A stretch of DNA of 64,000 bases from Burkholderia diffusa (GCF_902499115.1 NZ_CABVPN010000027.1:53639-117638); one strand, 5' to 3'; counted from the stretch's first letter, positions 27,913 to 36,834 are shown. The notes: generated by a model from the sequence alone, not told the origin. Numbers and translations are program-made.

Positions 27913-29040
27913 ATGGCTTCGCCTCTCGTATTTCTTCATCGCGTACTGGGTTTCGCCGCCGCCAGGCGTGGCCGCACACTGTCCGGCGAGTCGCCGCAGC
28001 ACAACGGCGAACGCTTCAGCAACGTTGCACCGGCACCGGCCGAAGGCTTCGGCAAAACACTTGGCATCGCATGGAACATGCTGGTCAACAAGCCACGCAA
28101 CACGGTTCCGACAGGCGCATTGCCCATCGATTCACTGACTCGCGAACAACTCGGCGCGGCCCCCGACCGCAGCCTGTATCGGCTAGGGCATTCAACACTG
28201 CTGTTGAAACTACGCGGCGAATTCTGGCTGACCGATCCTGTATTTGCCGAACGCGCATCGCCGTTCCGGCGCATCGGCCCCAAGCGCTTTCATGCGCCGC
28301 CGATCGCGCTCGTGGACCTCCCGCCGTTGCGTGGCGTGCTCCTGTCGCATGATCACTACGATCACCTCGACCGTGAAACGGTGCTCGCACTGGCAGCCAC
28401 CACTGGCGTGTTCGTTACCACGTTGGGCGTCGGCGACCGGCTGATCGAATGGGGTATCGACGCGAAAAAGGTACGCCAGATCGACTGGTGGCAAAGTATC
28501 GACGTCGATGGTCTGACGCTGACCGCGACACCGGCACAGCACTTCTCCGGACGCAGCCTGTTTGACGGCAACAGCACGCTGTGGGCGTCGTGGGTCATCG
28601 TCGACGACGATTTGCGGGTGTTCTTCAGCGGCGACACCGGCTACTTCGACGGTTTCCGGACTATCGGCGAACGGCTTGGGCCCTTCGACGTGACGCTGAT
28701 CGAGACCGGGGCATACGACCCACAATGGCCCTACGTGCACATGCAGCCGGAAGAAACCGTGCAAGCGCACATCGACCTGCGCGGTCGCACGCTGATGCCT
28801 ATTCACAACGGCACGTTCGATCTCGCGATGCACCGTTGGCAAGAGCCGTTTGAGCGCGTCACCGCGTTGGCCATGGTACGCGGGGTCGAGTTGTCGACAC
28901 CCAGGATGGGCGAGCGACTCGATTTGAATGCGCCGCATCGCGGCGAACGTTGGTGGCGAACGGTCGATGAGCCAGCAAAGACTCCAGCAACGAAGACGCG
29001 CTGGTGGCAGCAGCTGTGCGTATGGCAGGCGACGAAGTAG
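27913..29040 (+). CDS. MBL-fold hydrolase, RomA/NAPE-PLD-like
   Basis: A 375-residue metallo-beta-lactamase-fold protein with the metal motif SHDHYDHLD, then FFSGDTGYFDGF and MPIHNGTFDLAMHRW. The overall layout (RLGHSTLLLKLRGEFWLTDP, then a C-terminal YVHMQPEETVQAH) resembles RomA and NAPE-PLD-like phospholipase D proteins. The family hydrolyses phosphoester or lactone-type bonds using two metal ions. The ATG at 27913 was chosen because it follows the promoter and operator region; the frame is open further upstream. A divergent TetR gene is the likely regulator. Confidence 0.9.
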   Translation: MASPLVFLHRVLGFAAARRGRTLSGESPQHNGERFSNVAPAPAEGFGKTLGIAWNMLVNKPRNTVPTGALPIDSLTREQLGAAPDRSLYRLGHSTLLLKLRGEFWLTDPVFAERASPFRRIGPKRFHAPPIALVDLPPLRGVLLSHDHYDHLDRETVLALAATTGVFVTTLGVGDRLIEWGIDAKKVRQIDWWQSIDVDGLTLTATPAQHFSGRSLFDGNSTLWASWVIVDDDLRVFFSGDTGYFDGFRTIGERLGPFDVTLIETGAYDPQWPYVHMQPEETVQAHIDLRGRTLMPIHNGTFDLAMHRWQEPFERVTALAMVRGVELSTPRMGERLDLNAPHRGERWWRTVDEPAKTPATKTRWWQQLCVWQATK

Positions 29041-29414
29041 GTTCGCTGGCCGCGGCGGTTTCTGGACGAGAACGCCGCGGCGGTGAATTTTCCTGGTGAT
29101 ATACGGCTTCGCAACGGACTCTTTGGTCGATCGTCGGCGACGATGATCATTCGCCCCCGACAGCAGACATCCGGCGAAGGTCGAGATATACACGGTCGAA
29201 CCAATTGTGGCGATGCGCTTCACCCTCTTGACGCAAAGTCTGCAAATCCCCGCTCCATCTGCACAGTGATAGATACAGGCCAAGCCCATCGGAAACTGCC
29301 TTCCGAGGCCGTCTGTAGAATCCGTCTTCGCTCAACGCCGCCGTTGGGACGAGGCGCCCGCTTCGGCTTCTCCCGTCACGTACAGGTTTGCAATCCGCGC
29401 TGTTGGCGCAGCGC

Positions 29415-29430
29415 GTTGTCACGTGACAAC
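29415..29430. other. parS site 1
   Basis: Perfect 16-bp palindrome GTTGTCACGTGACAAC. It is the outermost of the five copies upstream of parA, 1.4 kb from it. It fits the binding site of the ParB encoded at 31526. Confidence 0.85.
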
Positions 29431-29533
29431 TAGCGATGACGAACTCACTACACCTCTTGAATCCGCTGCTGGCCTGTTCCGCTCGATGTTTGAGATCCCC
29501 GCAGATCGATCGAACTGCGCGCCCATCCGCGAA

Positions 29534-29572
29534 ACGTATCAATTATCACAAAACACGTCTCAATTGATACGT
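29534..29572. repeat. 11-bp perfect inverted repeat in the centromere region
   Basis: ACGTATCAATT (29534-29544) is matched by AATTGATACGT (29562-29572) across a 17-bp spacer. No run of T follows, so it does not look like a terminator, and it is unlike the parS sequence. It may be a protein-binding or structural element of the centromere/origin region. Confidence 0.7.
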
Positions 29573-30112
29573 CGATGCTTTAGCCGTCGTTACCTAGACC
29601 CAATAGCGCGCGCCGGGTTCATGCGCCCCCATTTTAACCGTCGTCGATGCTCATTTTGCGTGAAACAACATGAAGAAAGTAGCGCAACCCATTGCTGGGC
29701 AAGGGTTTCCGCACATACACCCATTTAGAAGAATTGTTTCACGCCCTGCTGATTTACGCCATTTCCCCTCGGCGACGCGCAGGAATTCGCGCTCAAAAAG
29801 CCCATCAAGAATGTGAGGCGACGCCGATGCTCTCGATCGTCCGATCGACGGCCCGCACAATAAGACTCTGCCGTACCCCTCCCCTGTCTCATCGTCGTTG
29901 CCTGTAGATGCTGATCAGCCCATTTATTAGGGCCACATCACTCGCTGGAATTAGTGTTCCATCGGACGCTGAGAGCATGCTCGCTCGGGCGTGATTTTCT
30001 CGGCCAACATAGATCACTCACTTATCGCCGGCTAGCCAGCACCTCCTCGTACTTCGTCACTGACGATGCCGCGTCGATGTCGAGTTGATCCTTTCGGCGT
30101 CCATCCGCAACG

Positions 30113-30128
30113 GTTGTCACGTGACAAC
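30113..30128. other. parS site 2
   Basis: Perfect 16-bp palindrome GTTGTCACGTGACAAC, about 700 bp upstream of parA. It is identical to site 1. Confidence 0.87.
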
Positions 30129-30269
30129 AACCCGATCGCTTTCGCGTCAGTGACCTGGCCCAATCGAACACGACCAACCCATATATCCCATGAACTTCTT
30201 CACGCCCGCGACTTCTACAGTGGGTGCGCCGAGGCTGACGATATGTGTCCAGAAGCAACGCCTTGCCGG

Positions 30270-30285
30270 GTTGTCACGTAACAAC
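30270..30285. other. parS site 3 (one-base variant)
   Basis: GTTGTCACGTAACAAC differs from the palindrome at one base in the right arm. Read on the other strand it equals the distant variant at 44704-44719, so the same substitution occurs twice. It sits 13 bp before the hexanucleotide repeat. Confidence 0.75.
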
Positions 30286-30297
30286 ACGCAGCAGTCG

Positions 30298-30362
30298 CCA
30301 GCACCAGCACCAGCACCAGCACCAGCACCAGCACCAGCACCAGCACCAGCACCAGCACCAGC
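30298..30362. repeat. Hexanucleotide tandem repeat (CCAGCA)n
   Basis: About ten and a half uninterrupted copies of CCAGCA run from 30298. The tract lies in no credible gene; it is open in several frames only because the unit has no stop codon. It is flanked by parS sites 3 and 4. Perfect short-unit repeats of this length usually vary in copy number by replication slippage. Confidence 0.95.
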
Positions 30363-30487
30363 CGTCATATCTGAACACAGACCGCCGTAATGAGGAGCGA
30401 GGAAAAAAGCACCGGAATTATCGGCGCGCGTCGCATCGGCATGCCTGCCGTCGAGCACCATTTGAGATCCGAGCCAGCCAAATTCGA

Positions 30488-30503
30488 CTTGTCACGTGAC
30501 AAC
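30488..30503. other. parS site 4
   Basis: CTTGTCACGTGACAAC matches the palindrome at 15 of 16 positions; only the outermost base differs. It is 335 bp upstream of parA. Confidence 0.8.
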
Positions 30504-30726
30504 TTTGCATCCCGACGCCGCCGAGGGCCACAAGCTGAATGCCAAACTACGGCAGAATTCTCACCGGTCGCGAGACACATTCGGGAATCGGCACTGTGAC
30601 CTTTTTTCGCTACCAGCACTGAAGTCCTCAGTACTTCATCAGCACCTTCCGTCTCGAATGCAATGCCATTTATTTTTATTTTTCACCCACTTTCAAATCA
30701 CAAATACTTGCTTGCCATTTGACGTA

Positions 30727-30742
30727 CTTGTCACGTGACAAC
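30727..30742. other. parS site 5, adjacent to the parA promoter
   Basis: CTTGTCACGTGACAAC, identical to site 4, lies 95 bp before the parA start at the edge of an AT-rich promoter stretch. ParB bound here could also regulate parAB. Confidence 0.82.
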
Positions 30743-30837
30743 AACATCTATAAGAAAATTTCTCTTTTCATATAGCACTTTCTGGACTTTCCAACAATAA
30801 ATGCATATATTACGAAAAACTCCTAGGAGGGAATTTA

Positions 30838-31533
30838 ATGGCTTTCAAGATCGCCGTCAGTAATCAAAAAGGTGGTACTGGAAAGACCACCATCTCCGTC
30901 AATATCGCTGCTGCCTTCGAGGCAGGTGGCAACAAGGTCGCCTTGATCGATGCCGACCCTCAAGGCACATCAGTGAGATGGGTGACGAGCGGTGAAAATA
31001 CGCTCCCGATGACGGTTCTGTCGTTGGCCCCCGCCGGCCGGGGCATCGGCGGCGAGATCAAGAAGCAGGATGCGAATTTCGATGTGATCGTCGTCGACTG
31101 CCCGGGCAACCTCGAAGACCCACGCATCGCGTCCGTGCTCGAGGTCGCCGATTTCTGCCTCGTGCCGCTGTCTCCGTCGCCGGCCGACCTGTATAGCACC
31201 GTCGCGATGATTCGCATGATCGAATCGATGCGTGCCGTTCGTAACCCGAATTTGTCTTCCGCATTGATGCTGAATAGCGTCAATGGAAAAACTAAAATGC
31301 GAGAAGAAATTCTAAAAATTCTAAGGGCTGAAGAAATAGGGGAGCATCTGCTCGACAGCCAGATCGCGCAGCGCGAGGTCTACCGGCAGACGTTCGCCCT
31401 CGGCACCACAATCCATCATCACAATCGATACCTGAAGGGGCTGAAGGAAGCCCGCGCGGAAATCGAGAGACTGGTCACCGAAATGGCCCAATACATCGCG
31501 TCGACGCGCGCTACCGGAGCCGCTCATGGCTAA
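30838..31533 (+). CDS. parA: ParA partition ATPase
   Basis: A 231-residue ParA-type Walker ATPase with the deviant Walker A motif KGGTGKTT (11-18), the second box ALIDADPQGT and Walker B-like VIVVDCPG. There is no N-terminal DNA-binding extension, so it is of the short type. It drives segregation of ParB-parS complexes by ATP-dependent DNA binding. The SD AGGAGGG lies 6 bp before the ATG. The gene overlaps parB by 8 bp. Upstream parS copies and the AT-rich promoter place it as the dedicated partition ATPase of this replicon. Confidence 0.96.
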   Translation: MAFKIAVSNQKGGTGKTTISVNIAAAFEAGGNKVALIDADPQGTSVRWVTSGENTLPMTVLSLAPAGRGIGGEIKKQDANFDVIVVDCPGNLEDPRIASVLEVADFCLVPLSPSPADLYSTVAMIRMIESMRAVRNPNLSSALMLNSVNGKTKMREEILKILRAEEIGEHLLDSQIAQREVYRQTFALGTTIHHHNRYLKGLKEARAEIERLVTEMAQYIASTRATGAAHG

Positions 31534-32557
31534 GGACACATCGAAAGAGAAGAAGCCGACCGGCAACCTGCATCTCGCAGCCGGCTTGCTGCGTGGGCTC
31601 GCACAGGAAAACGCGGCGCTGGAAACGCGCCTGCCGGAGCCGACGCCCGCATCGAATCCCGCCGCCGAAGCCACACCCCCCGTCGCCCCGACCGCCGCCG
31701 CCTCCTCCGACGCGCTCGACCTGGGCGCGCCGCAGAAGGTCGCGGTCAAGGACTGCATCCCGAACCCGTTCAACCCGCGCGTGTTCTATTCCGAGTCGAG
31801 CCTGCACGAGCTCGCTTTGACGTTGAAGCGGGAAGGACAGATCGAGCCGATCAAGGTCACGCGTCTCCCGGAGTTTCCCGGCAAGCTCGTCGTGATCGAC
31901 GGGCAACGCCGCTTGCGCGCGACGAGCATCAACGGCGACGAAACGATCAACGCGACGTTTCGCACGGACCACACACCCGAGCAGTTGTACACGATCGCGT
32001 ATCGCGCCAACCACGACCACGAACGCCAGACCATCTTCGACGATGCAGTCGCATGGAAGCGTCTCCTCGACGAAAAGGTCTTCCCCGACCAGAACACGCT
32101 CGCGGAGAAGATAGGCAAGGACAAGGCATCGATCAGCAAGACACTATCGCTGAACGCACTGCCGAACACGCTGCTCGAACGGATGGCCAGCGCGAACGAT
32201 GTGGTCGGGTTGCAGGCCGCGTACTTCCTGAAACTGATTTTCGAGCGCCTGGGCGAACCCGCTGCCGACCGTCTGCTCACGGCGGTGATCGACCGTAAAA
32301 AGTCGGTGCGCGACCTCGAGAATTTCCTGCGCGCACAGACCGACGGCAACAAGAAGACGGGGCGCACGCGTTACAGCGTTCGACACGATTTCGCGCTCGA
32401 ATCACGCGCAATCGGTCAGCTGAAAACCTATCCGGACGGGCGTCTGGATCTGCAACTGAAGGGAGTCGATGCGTCCCATCAGGAAGCGCTCGCCGACCGG
32501 CTAAAGACCGTGATCGATGCATACGTCGCCGAACTGGCGGTAGCCGCGCAAAAGTAA
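31526..32557 (+). CDS. parB: ParB centromere-binding protein
   Basis: A 343-residue ParB. After a Pro/Ala-rich N-terminus comes the ParB/Srx domain, with NPFNPRVFY (80-88) and the nucleotide-binding loop IDGQRRLRA (124-132), where the more usual GERR is GQRR. A helix-turn-helix reads TLAEKIGKDKASISKTLSL (191-209), and a C-terminal dimerisation region follows. It should bind the GTTGTCACGTGACAAC palindromes, spread as a CTP-dependent clamp and recruit ParA. The start ATG lies inside the end of parA (8-bp overlap), which implies coupled translation. Confidence 0.96.
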   Translation: MAKDTSKEKKPTGNLHLAAGLLRGLAQENAALETRLPEPTPASNPAAEATPPVAPTAAASSDALDLGAPQKVAVKDCIPNPFNPRVFYSESSLHELALTLKREGQIEPIKVTRLPEFPGKLVVIDGQRRLRATSINGDETINATFRTDHTPEQLYTIAYRANHDHERQTIFDDAVAWKRLLDEKVFPDQNTLAEKIGKDKASISKTLSLNALPNTLLERMASANDVVGLQAAYFLKLIFERLGEPAADRLLTAVIDRKKSVRDLENFLRAQTDGNKKTGRTRYSVRHDFALESRAIGQLKTYPDGRLDLQLKGVDASHQEALADRLKTVIDAYVAELAVAAQK

Positions 32558-32576
32558 AAGAAGGCGCCCAAAAGCA

Positions 32577-32650
32577 AAGGCCTCGCACCTGCATGACACC
32601 GCGCGTCCGATGAAGTCCGGTGCACGGTGCATGCCAGGCTGCGAGGCCTT
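32577..32650. terminator. Long stem-loop between convergent parB and repA
   Basis: AAGGCCTCGCA (32577-32587) pairs with TGCGAGGCCTT (32640-32650). Further complementary blocks inside (CTGCATG with CATGCCAG, ACCG with CGGT) allow a long imperfect hairpin. It lies between the convergent parB and repA stops and probably acts as a bidirectional terminator, though no clear T-run follows. Confidence 0.6.
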
Positions 32651-32652
32651 GA

Positions 32653-33969
32653 TCAGTTGGTCGCGAGGCTGCTTTTCAGCAGGAATTCCAGCAAATCGTC
32701 CGAGGTCGGTTCGCCCCAGGTGTCGAGCGCCAGCCATCGGAAGAAGCTGGTTTGCGCCAGCTTGCTCGCCTTCTTCTTCGGCGACAGCGTGAGATCCTTC
32801 GACCCGGCCACCGTTTCGTTGTAGCGCTCGATCAGCTTGGTCTGGTCGTCGATCTCCAGCTCGCGGAAATACGCGCCGGCTTCGTCGACCTTCGCGGCCA
32901 GGTACTTGTCGCGAATCTGTTCCTGCTTGCTCTGCCCGGATTCCTTTGCCGGCGCGGCCGTCTCGGTCCCCTGTCCGTCGGCCAGCGTATAACCGTGCGT
33001 CAGCGCCTTGCGGAAATACGCGGCCACGTTGTCGACCGGCGCTGCATTCTTTTTCGTAGTCCGATTGAGCGTATAGGCGATCGCCGCCTTGATGCGCTGC
33101 ACACCGTACTGCGTAATCAACCGGCGCGCTTCCGAACGCGGGATGCCGAACTTGGCGACCTCGTCGACGAGTGCTTCGTTCTTGACGTCGCCTTCCTCGA
33201 CCGTATCCGCGCTCTGCTTGCGCGTCACCTTGAACTGGACGGCCTCCACGCTGCGACCTGACTTGTGTTCGATCAACTCGAGCGTGTGGTCGGAAACTTC
33301 GTTTACCTCCTGAATGCACGGCACCAGGACCTTGCTCTTGAAGAGCTTGTACTCCTTATAAGACTGCGACGCCTTGTCCTGACCGAGAATGAGATCACGG
33401 AATTTCGGCAGTGGAATTTTTGCCGTGATGCCGATCCCCTCGTAGCGCACCGTGTTTTCCCAAAGGGCAAGCGAGTGCGAGCGCCGAAACTCGCGCGCGA
33501 TCCGCATATCGATGAGCGCGTAGATTTCCGGGTTGAGCAGCTCGCTGCGAATCTGGTCGGAGAAGCTGTACTTCAGCACCGATTGCTCGAGCTCGGCGCC
33601 GGCGAGCAGGCCTGACGCCTTCCACACCGTCGAGCGGTCGGCGGCAAGGTAGTCCCAGTTGACGACGGTACTGATCAGCGAGTTGACCGTGTCCTTCACA
33701 TACTTCGTGTTGTTGCTGTTCAACCCGCTCTCGTGCGACAGCGCGGCGATCGAGATCGAAAAGCTCGTCCGGCCGGGCTCGAATGCTTCCTGACGAAGGG
33801 CGTTCTTGATCAGCGAGCTGAACATCTTGCGCTGCTGCAGACCGATCTTTCCGGACTTCGGAGCGATATGAATTGCCTGGACCGCCTTGCGCAGCAGATC
33901 GGGTGGCTCGGGCGTCTGAAATAGCGAAACCTGCTTGTCGGAGCCTTTGATTGCGGGCTTGCGCGGCAT
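32653..33969 (-). CDS. repA: Rep_3-family replication initiator
   Basis: A 438-residue plasmid-type initiator (Rep_3/RepB, two winged helices). The pattern SLFQTPEPPDLLRKAVQAIH and then the helix with HSLALWENTVRYEGIGITAK is typical for secondary-chromosome initiators of Burkholderia. It should bind the iterons upstream (34217-35131) and open the origin together with DnaA. It points away from the origin and converges on parB, 95 bp apart. The C-terminal third is Lys/Gln-rich and more variable. An iteron-type initiator shows that this replicon began as a plasmid. Confidence 0.92.
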   Translation of the reverse strand: MPRKPAIKGSDKQVSLFQTPEPPDLLRKAVQAIHIAPKSGKIGLQQRKMFSSLIKNALRQEAFEPGRTSFSISIAALSHESGLNSNNTKYVKDTVNSLISTVVNWDYLAADRSTVWKASGLLAGAELEQSVLKYSFSDQIRSELLNPEIYALIDMRIAREFRRSHSLALWENTVRYEGIGITAKIPLPKFRDLILGQDKASQSYKEYKLFKSKVLVPCIQEVNEVSDHTLELIEHKSGRSVEAVQFKVTRKQSADTVEEGDVKNEALVDEVAKFGIPRSEARRLITQYGVQRIKAAIAYTLNRTTKKNAAPVDNVAAYFRKALTHGYTLADGQGTETAAPAKESGQSKQEQIRDKYLAAKVDEAGAYFRELEIDDQTKLIERYNETVAGSKDLTLSPKKKASKLAQTSFFRWLALDTWGEPTSDDLLEFLLKSSLATN

Positions 33970-34216
33970 CGTGATGTCCGGAGAAGGTGACCGTGTTGAT
34001 GGCGGACTTTATACCTTTTCGAGCCATCGAGCAACGCCTTCATCTCCAGTATCACTTTCACTATCGTCGATAAAGCATTGTCTCAAAATGAAAAATTCCA
34101 TTTTCACGATTTGTGCGAAACCCCATATCCATATACCTTTCCACCAAAAACAGCTCCCAAAACCTGCTACCTGTGTTGGCTGTCGCCAGAATCCGGCACG
34201 GGACTTGCCCTACTGA

Positions 34217-35131
34217 AGGTACCCATTCATGGGAAATAATCCGGTGGAACTGGATGTGCGGACCCGATTCGTGGTGCCCTGCAACACGGTCTGCGGTCTC
34301 CCATAAAACGCTACCTTTAGCACGTCCCATGGATAGGTACCTATCAAGATCCGCCAGCTTGGCGTTTTGTCTTCATCTGTGGCGGGCAGGCGGAAATACC
34401 TCCCATAAATGACTACCTTAAGATTTCCCCACAGATGGTGACCTATCCGCAGGCCTGATCCTGTTTATGGGACCCCGGTTCCTCTGGAACAAGCAGAACG
34501 AGATCACTCTGTCCACGCCGATACCCATAAACGGCTACCTGGAATCCATCCCATAACCGGCAACCCAATATGAAATGCTGTGCGCGGGACCCTAGACGAA
34601 CAAGCAAGAGGGCACCATAACCGGGTACCTATAGATTCCCCCATAGAGGGCTACCTGAGGCGTTTTTGGGGCCGATTCCCATAGCTGGCTACGCGTGCCC
34701 CATATCCACAACCCCCATTTCCCACAGCGCGGTACCCGATGCCCCAAATCCACAGACCTGAAACCCCATATTCTTCCGCCTGTGCCCCCATAAATGGGTA
34801 CCGAACCCCTGTCAAACCCTTACCAGACAAGGCTGTGAGCCGTCTAAAAGTAGTTAAAGATGTAAACGTTGTTTATCAAAGATGTAAACACACGTGCGTC
34901 TGTGCAGAAAAACAACCCCCATAAACCGCTACCCAAGCGAACCAGTGAGGCTCGACAAGCACAGCAATCCTGACTCGAGGCCTGTGGATCCCTCGATATC
35001 TGCCTCATTTTGCAAGCGTTCCAGGCCTGACAAGGCTTCCAATGAAGGTGAGTACCTACTAACAAATGCTTAAACGTAGAAACTTATGGGAGGGAATCGG
35101 TGTTTTCGGGACATAGGTTCCCACCTATGGG
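34217..35131. other. Iteron-type replication origin
   Basis: About fifteen copies of a 17-bp iteron, consensus CCCATAAANNGGTACCT (GCTACCT is a common variant). Thirteen run on the plus strand, at 34300, 34326, 34402, 34428, 34524, 34550, 34614, 34640, 34678, 34699, 34721, 34787 and 34918. Two inverted copies bracket the array at 34217-34233 and 35115-35131. Four pairs are exactly 26 bp apart. Near-DnaA boxes ATATCCACA (34702-34710) and AAATCCACA (34746-34754) lie among them. The tract carries no gene. Confidence 0.9.
34856..34889. repeat. AT-rich direct repeat in the origin (possible unwinding element)
   Basis: AAAGATGTAAAC occurs at 34856-34867 and again at 34878-34889 in an AT-rich stretch between the last two plus-strand iterons. 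Direct AT-rich repeats beside iterons and DnaA boxes are typical of DNA-unwinding elements. Confidence 0.55.
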
Positions 35132-36493
35132 ATTGAAAAATGCAGATAGCGGTCGGTTTCCCGTCAGGGATTACCCGCAGACGACGGCAGCCCCGCTCGA
35201 CACAGAAGCACCGCGAGTTTCCGTCACGGCGGTGAAAAATCGCCGGAATTCATTCTCAGGCCGTTTTTTTTCGTCAGCGCCAAGGCTTCCGCAGAAAAGT
35301 CTTCGGCTGTCACCTGTTGATCTGCCTGTCACTTTCCAGTCGATGGCGCGTGCACAGACGAAATTGGCTGGCTCTCGTCCCGCTCATTCTGCATCGCGGT
35401 TTTCTACCTTTGGGTCAGTATCGGAATTGGGACAGCGTTCCGATCGACGCGACCAGAATCGCATCGCTGTGCCGAGCGAGACGCTGACCGCGGCCGCTTG
35501 ATCACGACGATCCTGGCAACTGCCTCGAACGTGAGGCTGGCGTCATCAACATGGCTCATCCTCATCGGATCCGCACTCGACTCCCGAAAATTCTCACCGC
35601 TGGAAGTTGCCCCGTCCTGTAAAAGCTCACCTACAAGGTGTCCGTCGGATTAACAAACCGTGCGCGCGACGCCTCCGCACCAGATGCGGCCGCACAATGG
35701 AAAAGCTGTGATGAATGCGCCACGCGCTGGACGTGTCGCCGTCCTTGCCGCACAAGCTCGAGACGCTTCGTGACGTCGGTACGATGCCAAGCGCCACGCA
35801 TTCGCACAGGCGACCGCTCGCGTGATGCTCGTGCGCAATCGTGAACGAATGCCGATCGAAGAGTTCACCTTGCGTGGCAAAGGTCGCCTCTACCTGCAAA
35901 CGTCATCTCCCACATCTGGCGACGAATAGAATCGAACAGGTAGCCATGCGTGCGACATGCGGGGGAATGCGACAGGCTCGGTGCAGAATGAATCGTGGTC
36001 GTTTATGGGAGGAACCGTCGTTCGCGCGGGAGCGAGTCACAACATGGCGCACAGGTTCGCGATTTCGTCGTCTATCCCGCTCATGGGGCGACGATCGCAT
36101 TGCACGAGCAGCAGACTCCACAGGTGAAACAGTCGGCGTCGTGCGAGTGCATGCATCACCGAAATCGATCTCATCCTCACCGGCAATCTGCACCGTATCG
36201 GTGGAACGATCCGCTTCGCCACGCGGTTGCCGCGGTCGTGCACGCTGCGTGATTCCCGAGCGCGATGCGTCGTCGTGGCCCCTGCGAAACGCGGATCGGG
36301 CGGGCGCGGGATACGTGACGATACGACGTCTCCCATACGTGTATCCCCAAGAATGCACGCATGATGGCGCCACATTTTTTGCAACGCGGTTATGATGCAA
36401 AGGCCCTGACCGCGACATGAAGACCGGCCAGGGGCAGGGGCGGTATCTCGATGTGCTTTCACTCCGTGACTAATCAGAAAAGAGAGTTCAGCG
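35132..36493. other. 1.36-kb tract right of the origin with no intact recognisable gene
   Basis: Open frames here have no coherent composition or motifs. One small frameshifted coding remnant is listed separately (35715-35929). Otherwise I see nothing I can name. Its position between origin and first gene suggests decayed DNA or a structural spacer. Confidence 0.4.
35715..35929 (+). pseudogene. Possible frameshifted small gene
   Basis: A frame opening at ATG 35715 (MRHALDVSPSLPHKLETLRD) stops at 35825. From about 35790 the coding-like signal moves to another frame that reads KRHAFAQATARVMLVRN, then RMPIEEFTLRGKGRLYLQTS, and stops at 35929. Joined, they give a plausible protein of about 70 residues with normal codon use. 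I do not recognise the family. The two halves could also be chance open frames. Confidence 0.3.
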
Positions 36494-36820
36494 ATGCGAA
36501 TCCAGATCAAAAAACTGACGCTGGCTGCTACAGCAGCAGCGTTCCTCTTCGGCTCGGCCGCTCCGGTGTTCGCGCAGACCGTCGCCAGTGCACCGGCCGC
36601 ATCCGCCGCATCGGATGCGAAAGCCGCGAAGCGTGAAGCACGCAAGGCAGCTCGGGCAAAACGCAAAGCCGAACACAAGGCAGCGCGCGCGAAGAACAAC
36701 GCCGAGCTGAAGAAGCTCGAAGACGCTGGCTACAAGCCGGCGGCCAACGATCCGAACTATCCGCAGAATCTGCAGAACGCTCAGAAGAAGGCGGGCGAAG
36801 CCGCTGGCGCAAGCCAATAA
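36494..36820 (+). CDS. Small secreted Lys/Ala-rich protein, DUF4148-like
   Basis: A 108-residue protein with a clear Sec signal peptide (cleavage near AAPVFAQ, residue 28) and a mature part full of Ala, Lys and Arg (KAAKREARKAARAKRKAEHK). It ends in KKLEDAGYKPAANDPNYPQN, which resembles the DUF4148 core (LEQAGYKP and DxxYP) of the protein at 42064-42375. It is probably periplasmic; the function is unknown. A strong hairpin terminator follows at 36835. Confidence 0.85.
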   Translation: MRIQIKKLTLAATAAAFLFGSAAPVFAQTVASAPAASAASDAKAAKREARKAARAKRKAEHKAARAKNNAELKKLEDAGYKPAANDPNYPQNLQNAQKKAGEAAGASQ

Positions 36821-36834
36821 ACGTTCCCCCACGA

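Larger units (their letters stand above)
29041..30837. other. Centromere-like gene-free region upstream of parAB
   Basis: 1.8 kb without a convincing gene, of lower GC content than the rest, falling to very AT-rich between 30640 and 30837. It contains five GTTGTCACGTGACAAC-type palindromes (listed separately), a long inverted repeat at 29534-29572 and a hexanucleotide tandem repeat at 30298-30362. The combination beside parAB marks it as the partition centromere, with the parA promoter in the AT-rich end. Confidence 0.75.

Noticed and set aside
30190..30461. Open frames across the (CCAGCA)n tract that would encode Ala-Pro, Gln-His or Ala-Gly dipeptide repeats
   Set aside because: They exist only because the repeat unit has no stop codon in several frames. 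None has a credible start, flanking composition or ribosome site.
35841..36395. A 184-codon rightward frame to the right of the origin
   Set aside because: The translation is rich in Arg, Ser and Cys with no hydrophobic core or motif, as expected for a chance frame in GC-rich DNA, and it has no ribosome site.
29041..36493. Possibility of a CRISPR array or integrated phage in the repeat-rich core
   Set aside because: The repeats are parS sites and 17-bp iterons with irregular spacers. There are no cas, integrase or phage structural genes and no spacer-sized regularity.
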